From Bacillota bacterium (GTDB taxonomy: Bacteria; Bacillota; Ch66), in NCBI GenBank assembly GCA_013178045.1, contig JABLXP010000015.1, positions 1-44,051 of the forward strand: a stretch of 44,051 nucleotides of DNA, in the 5' to 3' direction. Of this stretch, positions 25,401-33,332 are shown piece after piece. Under the pieces are notes generated by a model. The model ran no database searches. It was not told the origin of the DNA and saw only the letters and a program-made list of their open reading frames with translations. A program made the position numbers and the translations under genes. Position 1 is the stretch's first letter. Every line of letters starts with the position of its first letter.

Positions 25401-25868
25401 GTGGGGGCAGTGTTGGCCAAAGAGAAAATAGATGCCTACTTAAATAATGCGGCCGGGGAGTTCGATATGGTGGTCCGGGTGGTGAAGGAAGGAGATATAG
25501 CGGTAGCGCGTCATATGGTCAAGCAACTTGCCCAGGAAACTGGTTTTTCTCTGGCTGACACGGCCAAAATTGCTACCGCGGTTTCAGAATTAGCCCGCAA
25601 TATTTACCGCTATGCCAGGGAAGGCCGGATCTTGACCAGGCGACGGCAAGAGGATAAAAACAATCTGTGCCTGGAAGTAATCGCGGTGGACCGTGGCCCT
25701 GGCATTCCAGATGTGGAACTGGTAATGACCAGGGGTTATACAACTTACGAGCGCAGCTTAGGAATTGGCCTGCCCGGCGTTAAACGCTTGATGGATGCCT
25801 TTGAGATATATTCGGTAGCCGGTTATGGCACAGTAGTCATCGCCGAAAAAAGGAGGCGCAAGATTTGA
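25401..25868 (+). CDS. rsbT: RsbT serine/threonine kinase
   Basis: GHKL-type kinase of up to 155 residues: N-box SELARNIYRYA, G1 box DRGPGIPD, and G2-like GIGLPGVKRL. It phosphorylates RsbR and RsbS and, once released, activates a partner through its RsbU_N domain. That partner here is probably the GGDEF protein two genes downstream. Possible starts are GTG 25401, GTG 25410 and TTG 25413. The last two are better spaced from the GGTAGGTGGGGG ribosome site. Confidence 0.9.
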   Translation: MGAVLAKEKIDAYLNNAAGEFDMVVRVVKEGDIAVARHMVKQLAQETGFSLADTAKIATAVSELARNIYRYAREGRILTRRRQEDKNNLCLEVIAVDRGPGIPDVELVMTRGYTTYERSLGIGLPGVKRLMDAFEIYSVAGYGTVVIAEKRRRKI

Positions 25869-26497
25869 GGATCTCCTGGTGGACCGCGGAAGGCCAGGGA
25901 TGGCAGATCTGGTCCTGTTGGCGGCCGCGGTCAGGGTTGCCGGTGGGCGGGGATTTGTGTCATGCCTATCGGGGAGCGGAAGGACTTGTTTTCGCCTTGA
26001 TCGACGTGCTGGGCCATGGGAAGGATGCTTACCGGAGCGCGGAAGCTCTGCAGAGGATCTTGCTTGCCCACCCCGCAGACATAACATTTGCTTTCAATCA
26101 GATCGAGCAAAGTGCCAGTCGGACCAGGGGCTGTGCTCTTTTCCTGGGCTCATTAATCGACAGTTCTTTGCGTTTCGTCATGGTAGGCAACATCCGGGGT
26201 TGGTGGAACACCGGTAGCGGCTGGGAGCTTTTAAAAGGACAGACTGGAGTAGTGGGCGGAAGGAAACTGGTGCCACTGGTGCGCCAGGTCCAGGGGGCTG
26301 AAGGGATCATTGTTTGTTCTGATGGGATCAGGCGCACCTTTGTGCCAGCCGATGGCCGGCGCTGGTTTTGGGACAGCGAGGGACAGCAGATCACCGCCCA
26401 GATCTTGGAAGAATATGGGATTCCGGAAGATGACGCCAGTGTTTTGGTGGCGAGGAGGTGTAAGAATGAACCTGGAGACCTATTACACCATTTATAA
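25865..26497 (+). CDS. rsbX: RsbX-like PP2C phosphatase
   Basis: PP2C/SpoIIE-type phosphatase of 210 residues, probably resetting phosphorylated RsbR/RsbS. Metal-binding motifs are GGDLC near residue 28, LIDVLGHGKD near 46, and VCSDGI near 150, with the final DDASVLVARR strand. There is no sensor domain. TTG start with AGGAGG eight bases upstream, overlapping the rsbT stop by four bases. Family order R-S-T-X supports the name. Confidence 0.82.
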   Translation: MRISWWTAEGQGWQIWSCWRPRSGLPVGGDLCHAYRGAEGLVFALIDVLGHGKDAYRSAEALQRILLAHPADITFAFNQIEQSASRTRGCALFLGSLIDSSLRFVMVGNIRGWWNTGSGWELLKGQTGVVGGRKLVPLVRQVQGAEGIIVCSDGIRRTFVPADGRRWFWDSEGQQITAQILEEYGIPEDDASVLVARRCKNEPGDLLHHL

Positions 26498-27260
26498 GAA
26501 TCATTTGGAGGAGTATGTTTGCGCTGGCGGGGCCGAAGGGGTGTTGCTGAAAGCGTACGAGGACCTGGTTGAGGGGTTGGAAGATAAAGAGCTCCAGGCG
26601 GCGAACATTCTGGACATCCATACCCGGGCGTTCCGGGAGGTTATGGGGATAAGACGGGACGTTGATGCCATTCAGTGGGTGTACATTGACCGGGCCACCG
26701 AGTTCTTGGCGCAGATCTTGGTGGTGCTCGATTCCCTCTTGCTCCAGTTGAAGGATCAGCTGGAGCGTGATCTGCTGACCGGCCTTTATAACCGTCTGGC
26801 CTTATACAACATATTGAACCGCCTGCTCAAAGCGGCCCAGGAAAAGGGCAAGCCTTTGGTGGTAGCGATGCTCGACCTGGACAACTTCAAGGACATCAAT
26901 GACCAGTTCGGCCATGCGGTGGGTGATGAAGTGCTGCGGGCTGCGGCTGGCGTAATCAAAAAAGCGCTGCGGGCGATGGATAAAGTAGTAAGGTACGGCG
27001 GCGAAGAATTTGTCATCATCCTGCCAGAGACCGGTTTGAGCAAAGCTCAGATTGCCCTGGAGAGAATCAGAACCCAGATTGAAGGGCAGCGCTTCCTACC
27101 TACTGCTGACTTAACGGTTACGGTCAGTATCGGGGCTGTGGAATACAGCGGCACGGGCACCACCCCCAGTGTAAACGAGCTGATCGCCCGGGCTGACGAG
27201 GCCATGTACACCGCGAAAAAAGAAGGAAAAAACCGGGTGGTCTGTGTCGAACTAATATAA
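26466..27260 (+). CDS. RsbU_N-GGDEF diguanylate cyclase, stressosome output
   Basis: Protein of 264 residues. Residues 1-95 form a helical domain resembling the RsbT-binding N-terminus of RsbU (LLKAYEDLVEGL, then ILDIHTRAFREV). Residues about 100-262 are a GGDEF domain with an intact active site GGEEF at 178-182 and a complete inhibitory RxxD site (Arg169 to Asp172) five residues before it. It should make c-di-GMP when RsbT binds, subject to product inhibition. The start is ATG 26466 with GGAGGTG upstream, overlapping rsbX by 32 bases. A stressosome coupled to a diguanylate cyclase is known from Moorella thermoacetica. Confidence 0.85.
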   Translation: MNLETYYTIYKNHLEEYVCAGGAEGVLLKAYEDLVEGLEDKELQAANILDIHTRAFREVMGIRRDVDAIQWVYIDRATEFLAQILVVLDSLLLQLKDQLERDLLTGLYNRLALYNILNRLLKAAQEKGKPLVVAMLDLDNFKDINDQFGHAVGDEVLRAAAGVIKKALRAMDKVVRYGGEEFVIILPETGLSKAQIALERIRTQIEGQRFLPTADLTVTVSIGAVEYSGTGTTPSVNELIARADEAMYTAKKEGKNRVVCVELI

Positions 27261-27281
27261 TTGATATGGGAGGGAGCCGTA

Positions 27282-28661
27282 ATGGAAATCATGCCGACGC
27301 AAGGCCCCGAGGAAACATGGAGCAGAAAGGAGCATGCTGTACTCCAGGAAGTAAACGAAAATATGACCTTGACTGAGCTCGCGCGCGTGATGTTGGAGAA
27401 GAACAACCCGGTGGTTCTGGTGCGGGCGGAGTCAGGCGAACCACTTGGTTGGATTGAAGCAATAGATGTGCTGAGAGGGACAATGACCGGGGAAGGGCAA
27501 ACATTGCGCGCCAGAGATATCTATCAGCCATTGGTGGAAAGTGACCACGTGGACCCGGCTTTGGACTGTGAGCAGATCAGACAATGGTTTACCAGGCAGC
27601 ACCGGGCTTTGCCTTATTTTATTTCTGCCCAGGATCGGGCTGGTTACCTGCTCTCAACAGCTGGTTTGATGGAAGAATTAGCCAAGCAGCGGGACGAGGA
27701 GATCGCCAGACACCAGTTGACTGAGAAATTTTTTGTGGAACTGGTCGAATTGGTCCCACTGGGGATCGTTTTGTTTTCAGAAGACGAGCAAATCGTTTAT
27801 GCCAATACCTTGGCCAAGAAGATCATAGGCGGCCAGGAGGTGTCCAGCGATGGCCTGAAGTCGATCGTAATGCCAAAGGTGCAACCTTTACTTGAAGGGA
27901 AAAACGGGCGCAAATACCACGTTTATGTACGCGAGATTGCTGGTCGTACTGTAAACGGAAAAAGAAAAGTTCTGATTTTCGTCGATATAACCAGTGAGCA
28001 TAACCTGATGAAGACGCTCGCGCAGTCCAGAGATGAGGCGGAACTGGCGTTGGCGGTATTGATGCCTGACCTGCGGGTTGCCGCCAGACTCCGTTCGGTC
28101 GTGGAGTACATGGACGAATACGATGCTGCCAGTGAGAAGATCAGGATCACCGGGGTTATTTCCCAGGGAGTCTACCGGCACGTGATCAACATCTTGAAGC
28201 TGCTGGCTGATACCTTCCAGCAGGGGCTCATGGAGCTGCCAGGCCTTGAGAAAGAAGTATTGGTAAATGCCGCCATTTTCCACGACCTTGGCAAGGTACA
28301 GCCTGATTTGAAAGTCGGTGACCTGGTCCGGCCGGAGGAAGTCTTTGAACCTGGTTATCTTCACGCTGCCCGGGGTGCTGCCCTGGCCAGAGGTATCTAC
28401 AATTTAAACCCGAATACGGTAGTCCTGATCGAGTATCACCACCATGCGGAAGAAGGTCTGCCTGGTGATTTTCCGGCTTACCTTTTGCCGATGTATCGGT
28501 TCTTTCGCTTGATCGACGGTCTTTCTGCCGGGATCACCAGGCGGAAGGCAGAGGTTAAGCTCAGGGTCGATGGCAGTAAAATCCATGTGGTGGAAAACAG
28601 TCCAATGCCCAGATACAACCGCTCCTTTGTCCTTGATCTGTACAGCGGGTCAGTGACATAA
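27282..28661 (+). CDS. PAS-HD domain protein with CBS-like N-terminus
   Basis: Protein of 459 residues. Residues about 20-135 look like a CBS pair (PVVLVRAESGEPLGWIEAID, then ALPYFISAQDRAGYLLST). A PAS domain is at about 150-240, followed by a short helical linker and an HD domain with FHDLGK (His334-Asp335), HAARGA, and HHHAEEG at 386-392. The last motif resembles the HD-GYP region, but GYP is replaced by LPGDFP, so this is an HD-GYP-like enzyme with an altered signature. It could hydrolyse c-di-GMP or another nucleotide. It follows the diguanylate cyclase by 21 bases. The start is ATG 27282 with GGGAGGGAG upstream. Confidence 0.75.
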   Translation: MEIMPTQGPEETWSRKEHAVLQEVNENMTLTELARVMLEKNNPVVLVRAESGEPLGWIEAIDVLRGTMTGEGQTLRARDIYQPLVESDHVDPALDCEQIRQWFTRQHRALPYFISAQDRAGYLLSTAGLMEELAKQRDEEIARHQLTEKFFVELVELVPLGIVLFSEDEQIVYANTLAKKIIGGQEVSSDGLKSIVMPKVQPLLEGKNGRKYHVYVREIAGRTVNGKRKVLIFVDITSEHNLMKTLAQSRDEAELALAVLMPDLRVAARLRSVVEYMDEYDAASEKIRITGVISQGVYRHVINILKLLADTFQQGLMELPGLEKEVLVNAAIFHDLGKVQPDLKVGDLVRPEEVFEPGYLHAARGAALARGIYNLNPNTVVLIEYHHHAEEGLPGDFPAYLLPMYRFFRLIDGLSAGITRRKAEVKLRVDGSKIHVVENSPMPRYNRSFVLDLYSGSVT

Positions 28662-28682
28662 CTGCTGGTCAACGCTTGTTTT

Positions 28683-29048
28683 TCACTCCTCAGCGGACAG
28701 GAGAGATGTGAGGAATTTACGGAGCATCTTGACCGATTGCGGTTTTAATTTAGCCAGGACTGGCAAAAGATCTTGAATATCGGGACGCAAGCTGTCCCTG
28801 TATGTCGGAGCAGGCTGGTTGAGTGATAGCAGTTCAGCCAGTTCTTCTTCGTTTAAAAATAAAAAAGCCACATTGACCTTGTAGGCGTCAGCTAAAAGGC
28901 GCAATGTGCTGTTGGAAGGTTCTCTCGTCCCTCTTTCATAACTGGAAATGGTGGATACGTGAAGGCCGGTGATTTTTTCCACGTCGGATAAGGTCAAGTT
29001 GCACCGCTGACGGTAATATTTGAGCCGGCTGCCTAAGGATGTATTCAT
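28683..29048 (-). CDS. XRE-family transcriptional regulator
   Basis: Protein of 121 residues: an N-terminal Cro/CI helix-turn-helix at about 5-62 (GSRLKYYRQRCNLTLSDVEKITGLHVSTISSYERG) and a C-terminal helical region of unknown role. The start is ATG 29048 with AAGGAGG upstream. The frame extends to 29135 without a ribosome site. It points toward the stressosome operon, tail to tail. A candidate operator dyad lies at 29101-29135. Its targets are not evident. Confidence 0.85.
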   Translation of the reverse strand: MNTSLGSRLKYYRQRCNLTLSDVEKITGLHVSTISSYERGTREPSNSTLRLLADAYKVNVAFLFLNEEELAELLSLNQPAPTYRDSLRPDIQDLLPVLAKLKPQSVKMLRKFLTSLLSAEE

Positions 29049-29100
29049 ATTGGACTTGTTCCTCCTTAAATATACATAACTAAAACAATCAAGTTTTATA

Positions 29101-29135
29101 TTGACAAAATGTAAAAATTTACGATAAAAAGTCAA
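29101..29135. promoter_or_regulatory. Candidate operator dyad upstream of the XRE gene
   Basis: GTAAA-N2-TTTAC (29111-29122) is nested inside TTGAC (29101-29105) and GTCAA (29131-29135). The nested symmetry suggests an autoregulatory site of the XRE protein. Confidence 0.4.
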
Positions 29136-29242
29136 AAATTATACAAAACGTCGATATTCAAAATTTTTGCCTGCTGATGCCGTTATATGAATTTTGTGTC
29201 GCGGCAAGGTGCTGTGCTATTTTTATGCTGTAAAAATTAAAA

Positions 29243-30140
29243 CCTGAATCCGTGAAAAACAATCATGCATATCCAGTTAATGCCAAGTAAAAGGTAATTG
29301 AGGGGATTATTTTCTTCTAAACCCAGCTACTGACATACTTTCTTCATTATAAAGTCTCCCCTCGTTCCCGAAGCCTAATCTTTGGCTTAAAAATGGGTAT
29401 ACCAATTTAATTGCCAAAATTATTCTTGGCAATTAGGATGCCGAGTTTGGAGCGAATTCAATGAGCGTTCAATCGCTTCAATTTAGATAACTCCATAGAT
29501 TCCCTGGAATGTTTTGAGCCAGGGACTGTGTTTACCAAAACGCAGCAAGGATTGTCGCGCATGCTTAACAAGTTGCGGTGCAATGGTAATCACATTCTGG
29601 ATGACTGTCCGAATCCGCCGCCGCTGAGCTTTTTTACGGAGTGGAACCAATCCATGGGGTAAATTTACTGTCATTTGTCCAATTATTCGCAAGAGGTTAT
29701 AAGCTAAAATTCCTAGATGCAGAATCAGATCATTGGTGGCAAATTTGCCACGGGGCAGCTTTTCTAAATCCAGCTCAGTCTTGATCTCGCTGTGGTATTG
29801 TTCACAGATGCCGTGTTCATGGTACAGCCTGATGATCTCTTCCTCGGGATCAGGCAGCGAAGTCCAATAGGTCTCTACTTCAATATTTTAGTGAGTGCAC
29901 CTTTAACCGTGGTTTTATTGAGACGCAGTTTTAGATTGGTCTTATTAAGCAAACTGCCAACAAGGGCAAGTCCGGAAACTGGGATGAGATCTTCGTTTGA
30001 TTGCTCGATAATAAATTTTTTCATTTTCGATACCTCACAGATGAAGATTTATAATGGCGATTATTGCCTTATATCCTATATATTACGATATTTTTCTTTC
30101 ATTATCGAGCCTTTTTGTGTTATTAGTTCACGGATTCAGG
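29243..30140 (-). mobile_element. Internally deleted IS1380-like element
   Basis: The ends are inverted copies of CCTGAATCCGTGAA (29243-29256 and 30127-30140), flanked on both sides by TTAAAA (29237-29242 and 30141-30146), which looks like a target duplication. Inside are the two ends of an IS1380-type transposase gene on the minus strand with the middle missing. The 898-base element cannot move by itself but could be moved by a related transposase. Confidence 0.8.
29483..30024 (-). pseudogene. IS1380-family transposase, internally deleted
   Basis: The N-terminal fragment starts at ATG 30024 (MKKFIIEQSNEDLIPVSGL) and runs about 45 residues to near 29890. A frameshifted C-terminal fragment of about 135 residues follows to 29483, including EQYHSEIKTELDLEKLP, which carries the third catalytic acidic residue of the DDE triad, and the final LLRIIGQ...LRKKAQRRR region. 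Intact relatives are about 430-470 residues, so roughly 250 residues, including the first two catalytic aspartates, are gone. Confidence 0.82.
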
Positions 30141-30228
30141 TTAAAAGAAAATGCGAGTCCATTAATTTTTACCCCCTTATTTATGTTATCGTTTGTGTTA
30201 TGAAAAAAAAGTGAATAATTCCAGAGTT

Positions 30229-30553
30229 AGAAATTAGCTGAAGGGATCCATGATAACTGAAACAAAGAGGATGGCAAGGCACTACGGGAGACAAGCGAGG
30301 CCTGCAGATGGTGAAGGTGCTGTGCTTTCCTTGCCTCTAGTTCGGCAGAGGGGGTAATAAACCCTGCTGCAAGTGTGATCAAGGCCGAAGTTTCAGAGCG
30401 TTTCGTCAAATAGTATCAACAGATCGCCGTAAGGTTCAAAGGGTGTCGTTGTTCCAGGCAGATATAAAAGAAACAGCATGCCTGAATACAATTCAGGTGA
30501 TTTTGGGAGGAACGCTTAAGACCGGTACAGACTGAAGACGTTCTTCTTTTATT
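30229..30553. other. Unassigned block with several hairpins
   Basis: About 320 bases of higher GC than the AT-rich sequence on both sides. Visible hairpins: GGCAAGG with CCTTGCC, CCTCT with AGAGG (30334-30352), CCTGAA-TACAA-TTCAGG (30481-30497), and GAAGA-CGT-TCTTC (30534-30546) followed by TTTTATT. The last is terminator-like on the plus strand. Minus-strand frames are short and broken, with no recognised domain. It may be a structured RNA or the remains of another mobile element. Confidence 0.35.
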
Positions 30554-30606
30554 ATCGAAGAAAATATTCAGAAAAAAAAAAAAAACAATTTAAAATATTT
30601 AAAAAT

Positions 30607-30635
30607 TTGTAATAAAAATATATATATATTATATA
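30607..30635 (+). promoter_or_regulatory. Possible promoter of the HD-GYP/chemosensory region
   Basis: TTGTAA (30607-30612), 17 bases, TATATA (30630-30635), inside a very AT-rich stretch that also holds a run of 14 A at 30572-30585. The low complexity makes this a weak call. Confidence 0.3.
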
Positions 30636-30666
30636 TATATCTTCTGGCAAGGAGTGGGACGAAGAC

Positions 30667-31290
30667 ATGGGAGTTGGCAGCAGGTTCTTATTCCCCAGAA
30701 CCCAGGCGCTTTTCGAATACCTCAGAGCGGTTGATGAAACCACGGCGAATCACAGCCTGAAGGTCGGTGAGCTGTGCTGGCAGATGGCGAACGAGCTGGG
30801 CTGGCAAGACCAGTGCGGCTGGCTACGTGAAGCGGGAACGCTGCACGACATCGGTAAAATCAACTTACCGCGCAGCATTTTGCATAGCACGAAGATCTTC
30901 ACCCCTGGTGAACGCAAAACTGTGGAGCAGCATGTTAGATACACCGGCGATATTTTGCTTAAGTATGCGTACCCGCCTGAATTGATCAGAGCCTGTGTCC
31001 AACACCATGAAAGGCTGGACGGGACGGGCTATCCGGCTGGCCTGAAAGGCAAGGAGATATGTCCAGGTGGACGGTTGCTGGCTGTAGCCGATGTGTTTTC
31101 GGCCCTGATCAGCCCGCGTCCCTACCGGGGAGCGCTGCCGGTCAAAAAAGCGTTAGACTTAATGTTAGAGGAAGCTTATAGCAGAAAACTGGACAGCAGC
31201 CTGGTGTGGTGCCTGGTGGAAATGAATCTAGAAAACTTAAAAGAGACAGCGGAGAGCAACAAGTTGTTAACGCCAGTATCTGTAAACTAG
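30667..31290 (+). CDS. HD-GYP domain c-di-GMP phosphodiesterase
   Basis: Single-domain HD-GYP protein of 207 residues without a receiver or sensor. Metal and substrate residues are in place: His60-Asp61 in LHDIGKINLP, His89, His113-His114-Glu115 (QHHERLDG), the GTGYP motif at 119-123, and Asp142 in ADVFSAL. It should degrade c-di-GMP to pGpG or GMP. Ribosome site AAGGAG with long spacing (12 bases). It lies 74 bases upstream of the chemosensory operon in the same direction and may be transcribed with it. Confidence 0.9.
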   Translation: MGVGSRFLFPRTQALFEYLRAVDETTANHSLKVGELCWQMANELGWQDQCGWLREAGTLHDIGKINLPRSILHSTKIFTPGERKTVEQHVRYTGDILLKYAYPPELIRACVQHHERLDGTGYPAGLKGKEICPGGRLLAVADVFSALISPRPYRGALPVKKALDLMLEEAYSRKLDSSLVWCLVEMNLENLKETAESNKLLTPVSVN

Positions 31291-31364
31291 GTGCAGGTTG
31301 TTGGCTAAAACAAATTAGCATAAACCAATAATTTAAGGAAATTTAAGGAGGGACCTTCAGCAAG

Positions 31365-33302
31365 ATGACACTGCAGTCCAAAAAAACTCTTGAACCCCTG
31401 CCAGAGGGCAGCCGAAGAAACAGTGGCGAGGAAGTGGCCGATCTCAGGGTCAGAAGACAGGCGGAGGCAGAGGCAAAGCGCCGCCAGGCCCGAACGTATG
31501 CCAAACAGCAGCAGATCGCGGAGCGGATTGCCACCGCGACCGAAGAGCTGGCTTCTGGTGTAGAGCAGGCTTCAAGTGCCGTCGAGGAACTGAGAAGCGC
31601 CATGGAGCAGATCGCCAGTGGGGCGCAGGAGGCGAGCGGGGCGACCCAGCAATCGTTGGCCGCCATCAAGGTGATCGGCGAAGCCGCGAGCGTCTCAACA
31701 AAGAGCGCGCGTGAGTCTCTGGCCAAATGTGCCGCGATAAAAAACGTGATCGCCTACACCACGAAGGATATTGAGGTGCTGATCGAGGGAGTGGACACAA
31801 GCGCTGCCCGCAGTGAAGAGTCAGCACGGCTGGTGGCACAGTTGGAAGAGGAGGCAACCAGGATCGGCGAAATCGTGCAGACCGTGGTCAGAATAGCCGA
31901 CCAGACCAATCTGCTGGCTCTGAACGCAGCGATTGAAGCGGCGCGGGCGGGTGAACACGGCCGTGGGTTTGCGGTCGTGGCGGATGAGGTGAGAACTCTG
32001 GCAGAAACTTCGGAGAAAGCGGCCGGCGATATCAGAAAAATAGTCGGCACTGTGCAGGAGTATGTGCGAACAGTGGCCGAAGCCATAAACAAAGCAGCAG
32101 AGGTTGCCAGAGGAGAAACCGAAAAGGGCAAAGTCATCACGGAAGAATTGAAAAAGATTGCCGTATCCATTGCCAGCGTAGACGAGGGGGCAGTCCGGAT
32201 CGAACAACTGGTGAGTGAGGTGGAAAAAGCGGTGGCCGAGTTCCAGAAGGGGAGCGAACAGATCGCGGCCACGGCTGAAGAGCAGGCCAGTGCCACAGAA
32301 CAAGCCTTACAGAGTGTAGAGCAGCAAGCCCGGGCACTGGCCGAAATCAGTAGCAACAGTAGTAGTTTAGCAGATCTGGCTGATGAACTCAAGAGGTCGA
32401 CTGATTTGGTGAAATCGGCGGAGGGGATGGCGGCGGCGGCAGAGGAGCTATCTTCAGCCATCGAGGAAGTCAGCCGCTCCAGCGAGGAGATCAATGCGGC
32501 AATTAACCAGATCGCCAAGTCGGCGGAAGACCAGGCATCCGCCTCAGAAGAATCTGCCAGCGCCATCAAGCAGATTGAAAAGTCCATGGGCGTGATCGCC
32601 AGAGAAGCAGAGAAGTCGCTGTTAGCGACACAGGAACTGAGTGATTTGCTGGCCGCGAACAAGAATAAAGTAAACGAACTCATTGCCGGGATCAGGCGGG
32701 CAGCGGCTAATAACATGGAAAACGCTCATAAAATTAATCAGTTGGAACGAAACGCTCGCCAGATTGACAAGATTGTAGATACCATTGCCAGTGTGAGCAT
32801 CCAGACCAACATGCTGGCGGTAAGCGGCGCCGTCGAGGCGGCCAGGGCCGGCGAATACGGCAAAGGGTTTGCGGTGGTGGCGTCTGATATCCGTAACCTT
32901 GCTCAGGAGAGTGCCCGCAACGCGGAACAGATCAAAGAAATGGTCAAAGCGATCCAGGAAATGATCTTGAACGTGCTCCGCGATATAACCGACATTGGTG
33001 AGGATTTGCAGAAGGAAACGGAAAAAGCCAGAAAAACGGTGGGGGACCTTGAGGTTATCGAGGCGGATATGCGCGCGGTGCTAGAGGGGGTTCAGACGGT
33101 CAAAAAGCAGGCAGACGAAAGTTTGCTCAGGGTAGAAGAGGCGGCTAAAGGAGTAGAGCAGATCGCGGTGGCAGCTCAGGAAGCCAGCAAAGCGGCGGAA
33201 GAGGCGGCGGCGGCCGGCCGTCAGCAGGCCGAAGGCATGAAAGAACTGGCGCGAGCGATCGAAGAGATCGCGGCCCTGGCCGATGAGCTGCAGCAGGGTT
33301 GA
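31365..33302 (+). CDS. Soluble methyl-accepting chemotaxis protein with two signalling tips
   Basis: A 645-residue receptor that is alpha-helical throughout, with no transmembrane segment, signal peptide or recognisable ligand domain. Two copies of the CheA/CheW-binding hairpin tip are present. One at about 175-215 is canonical ([20 protein letters not shown]). A second at about 475-515 is altered ([18 protein letters not shown]). Both keep the GxGFAVVA segment. Many TEELA/SEEI-type Glu pairs could be methylation sites. The protein is thus two MCP signalling domains in series. It opens the chemosensory operon; the next gene begins 30 bases after its stop. Ribosome site GGAGGG. Confidence 0.85.
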   Translation: MTLQSKKTLEPLPEGSRRNSGEEVADLRVRRQAEAEAKRRQARTYAKQQQIAERIATATEELASGVEQASSAVEELRSAMEQIASGAQEASGATQQSLAAIKVIGEAASVSTKSARESLAKCAAIKNVIAYTTKDIEVLIEGVDTSAARSEESARLVAQLEEEATRIGEIVQTVVRIADQTNLLALNAAIEAARAGEHGRGFAVVADEVRTLAETSEKAAGDIRKIVGTVQEYVRTVAEAINKAAEVARGETEKGKVITEELKKIAVSIASVDEGAVRIEQLVSEVEKAVAEFQKGSEQIAATAEEQASATEQALQSVEQQARALAEISSNSSSLADLADELKRSTDLVKSAEGMAAAAEELSSAIEEVSRSSEEINAAINQIAKSAEDQASASEESASAIKQIEKSMGVIAREAEKSLLATQELSDLLAANKNKVNELIAGIRRAAANNMENAHKINQLERNARQIDKIVDTIASVSIQTNMLAVSGAVEAARAGEYGKGFAVVASDIRNLAQESARNAEQIKEMVKAIQEMILNVLRDITDIGEDLQKETEKARKTVGDLEVIEADMRAVLEGVQTVKKQADESLLRVEEAAKGVEQIAVAAQEASKAAEEAAAAGRQQAEGMKELARAIEEIAALADELQQG

Positions 33303-33332
33303 GAAAAATTGAAAAGTGAGGAGGTAAAGAAC

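Noticed and set aside
30430-30450. On the minus strand a string resembling the ACCCTTTGAACC core of the TPP riboswitch
   Set aside because: The upstream CTGAGA segment and the rest of the aptamer are absent, and no thiamine gene follows.
31754-32716. A 320-codon minus-strand frame opposite the soluble receptor
   Set aside because: Low-complexity Ser/Ala-rich translation typical of the complement of an Ala/Glu-rich coiled-coil gene.
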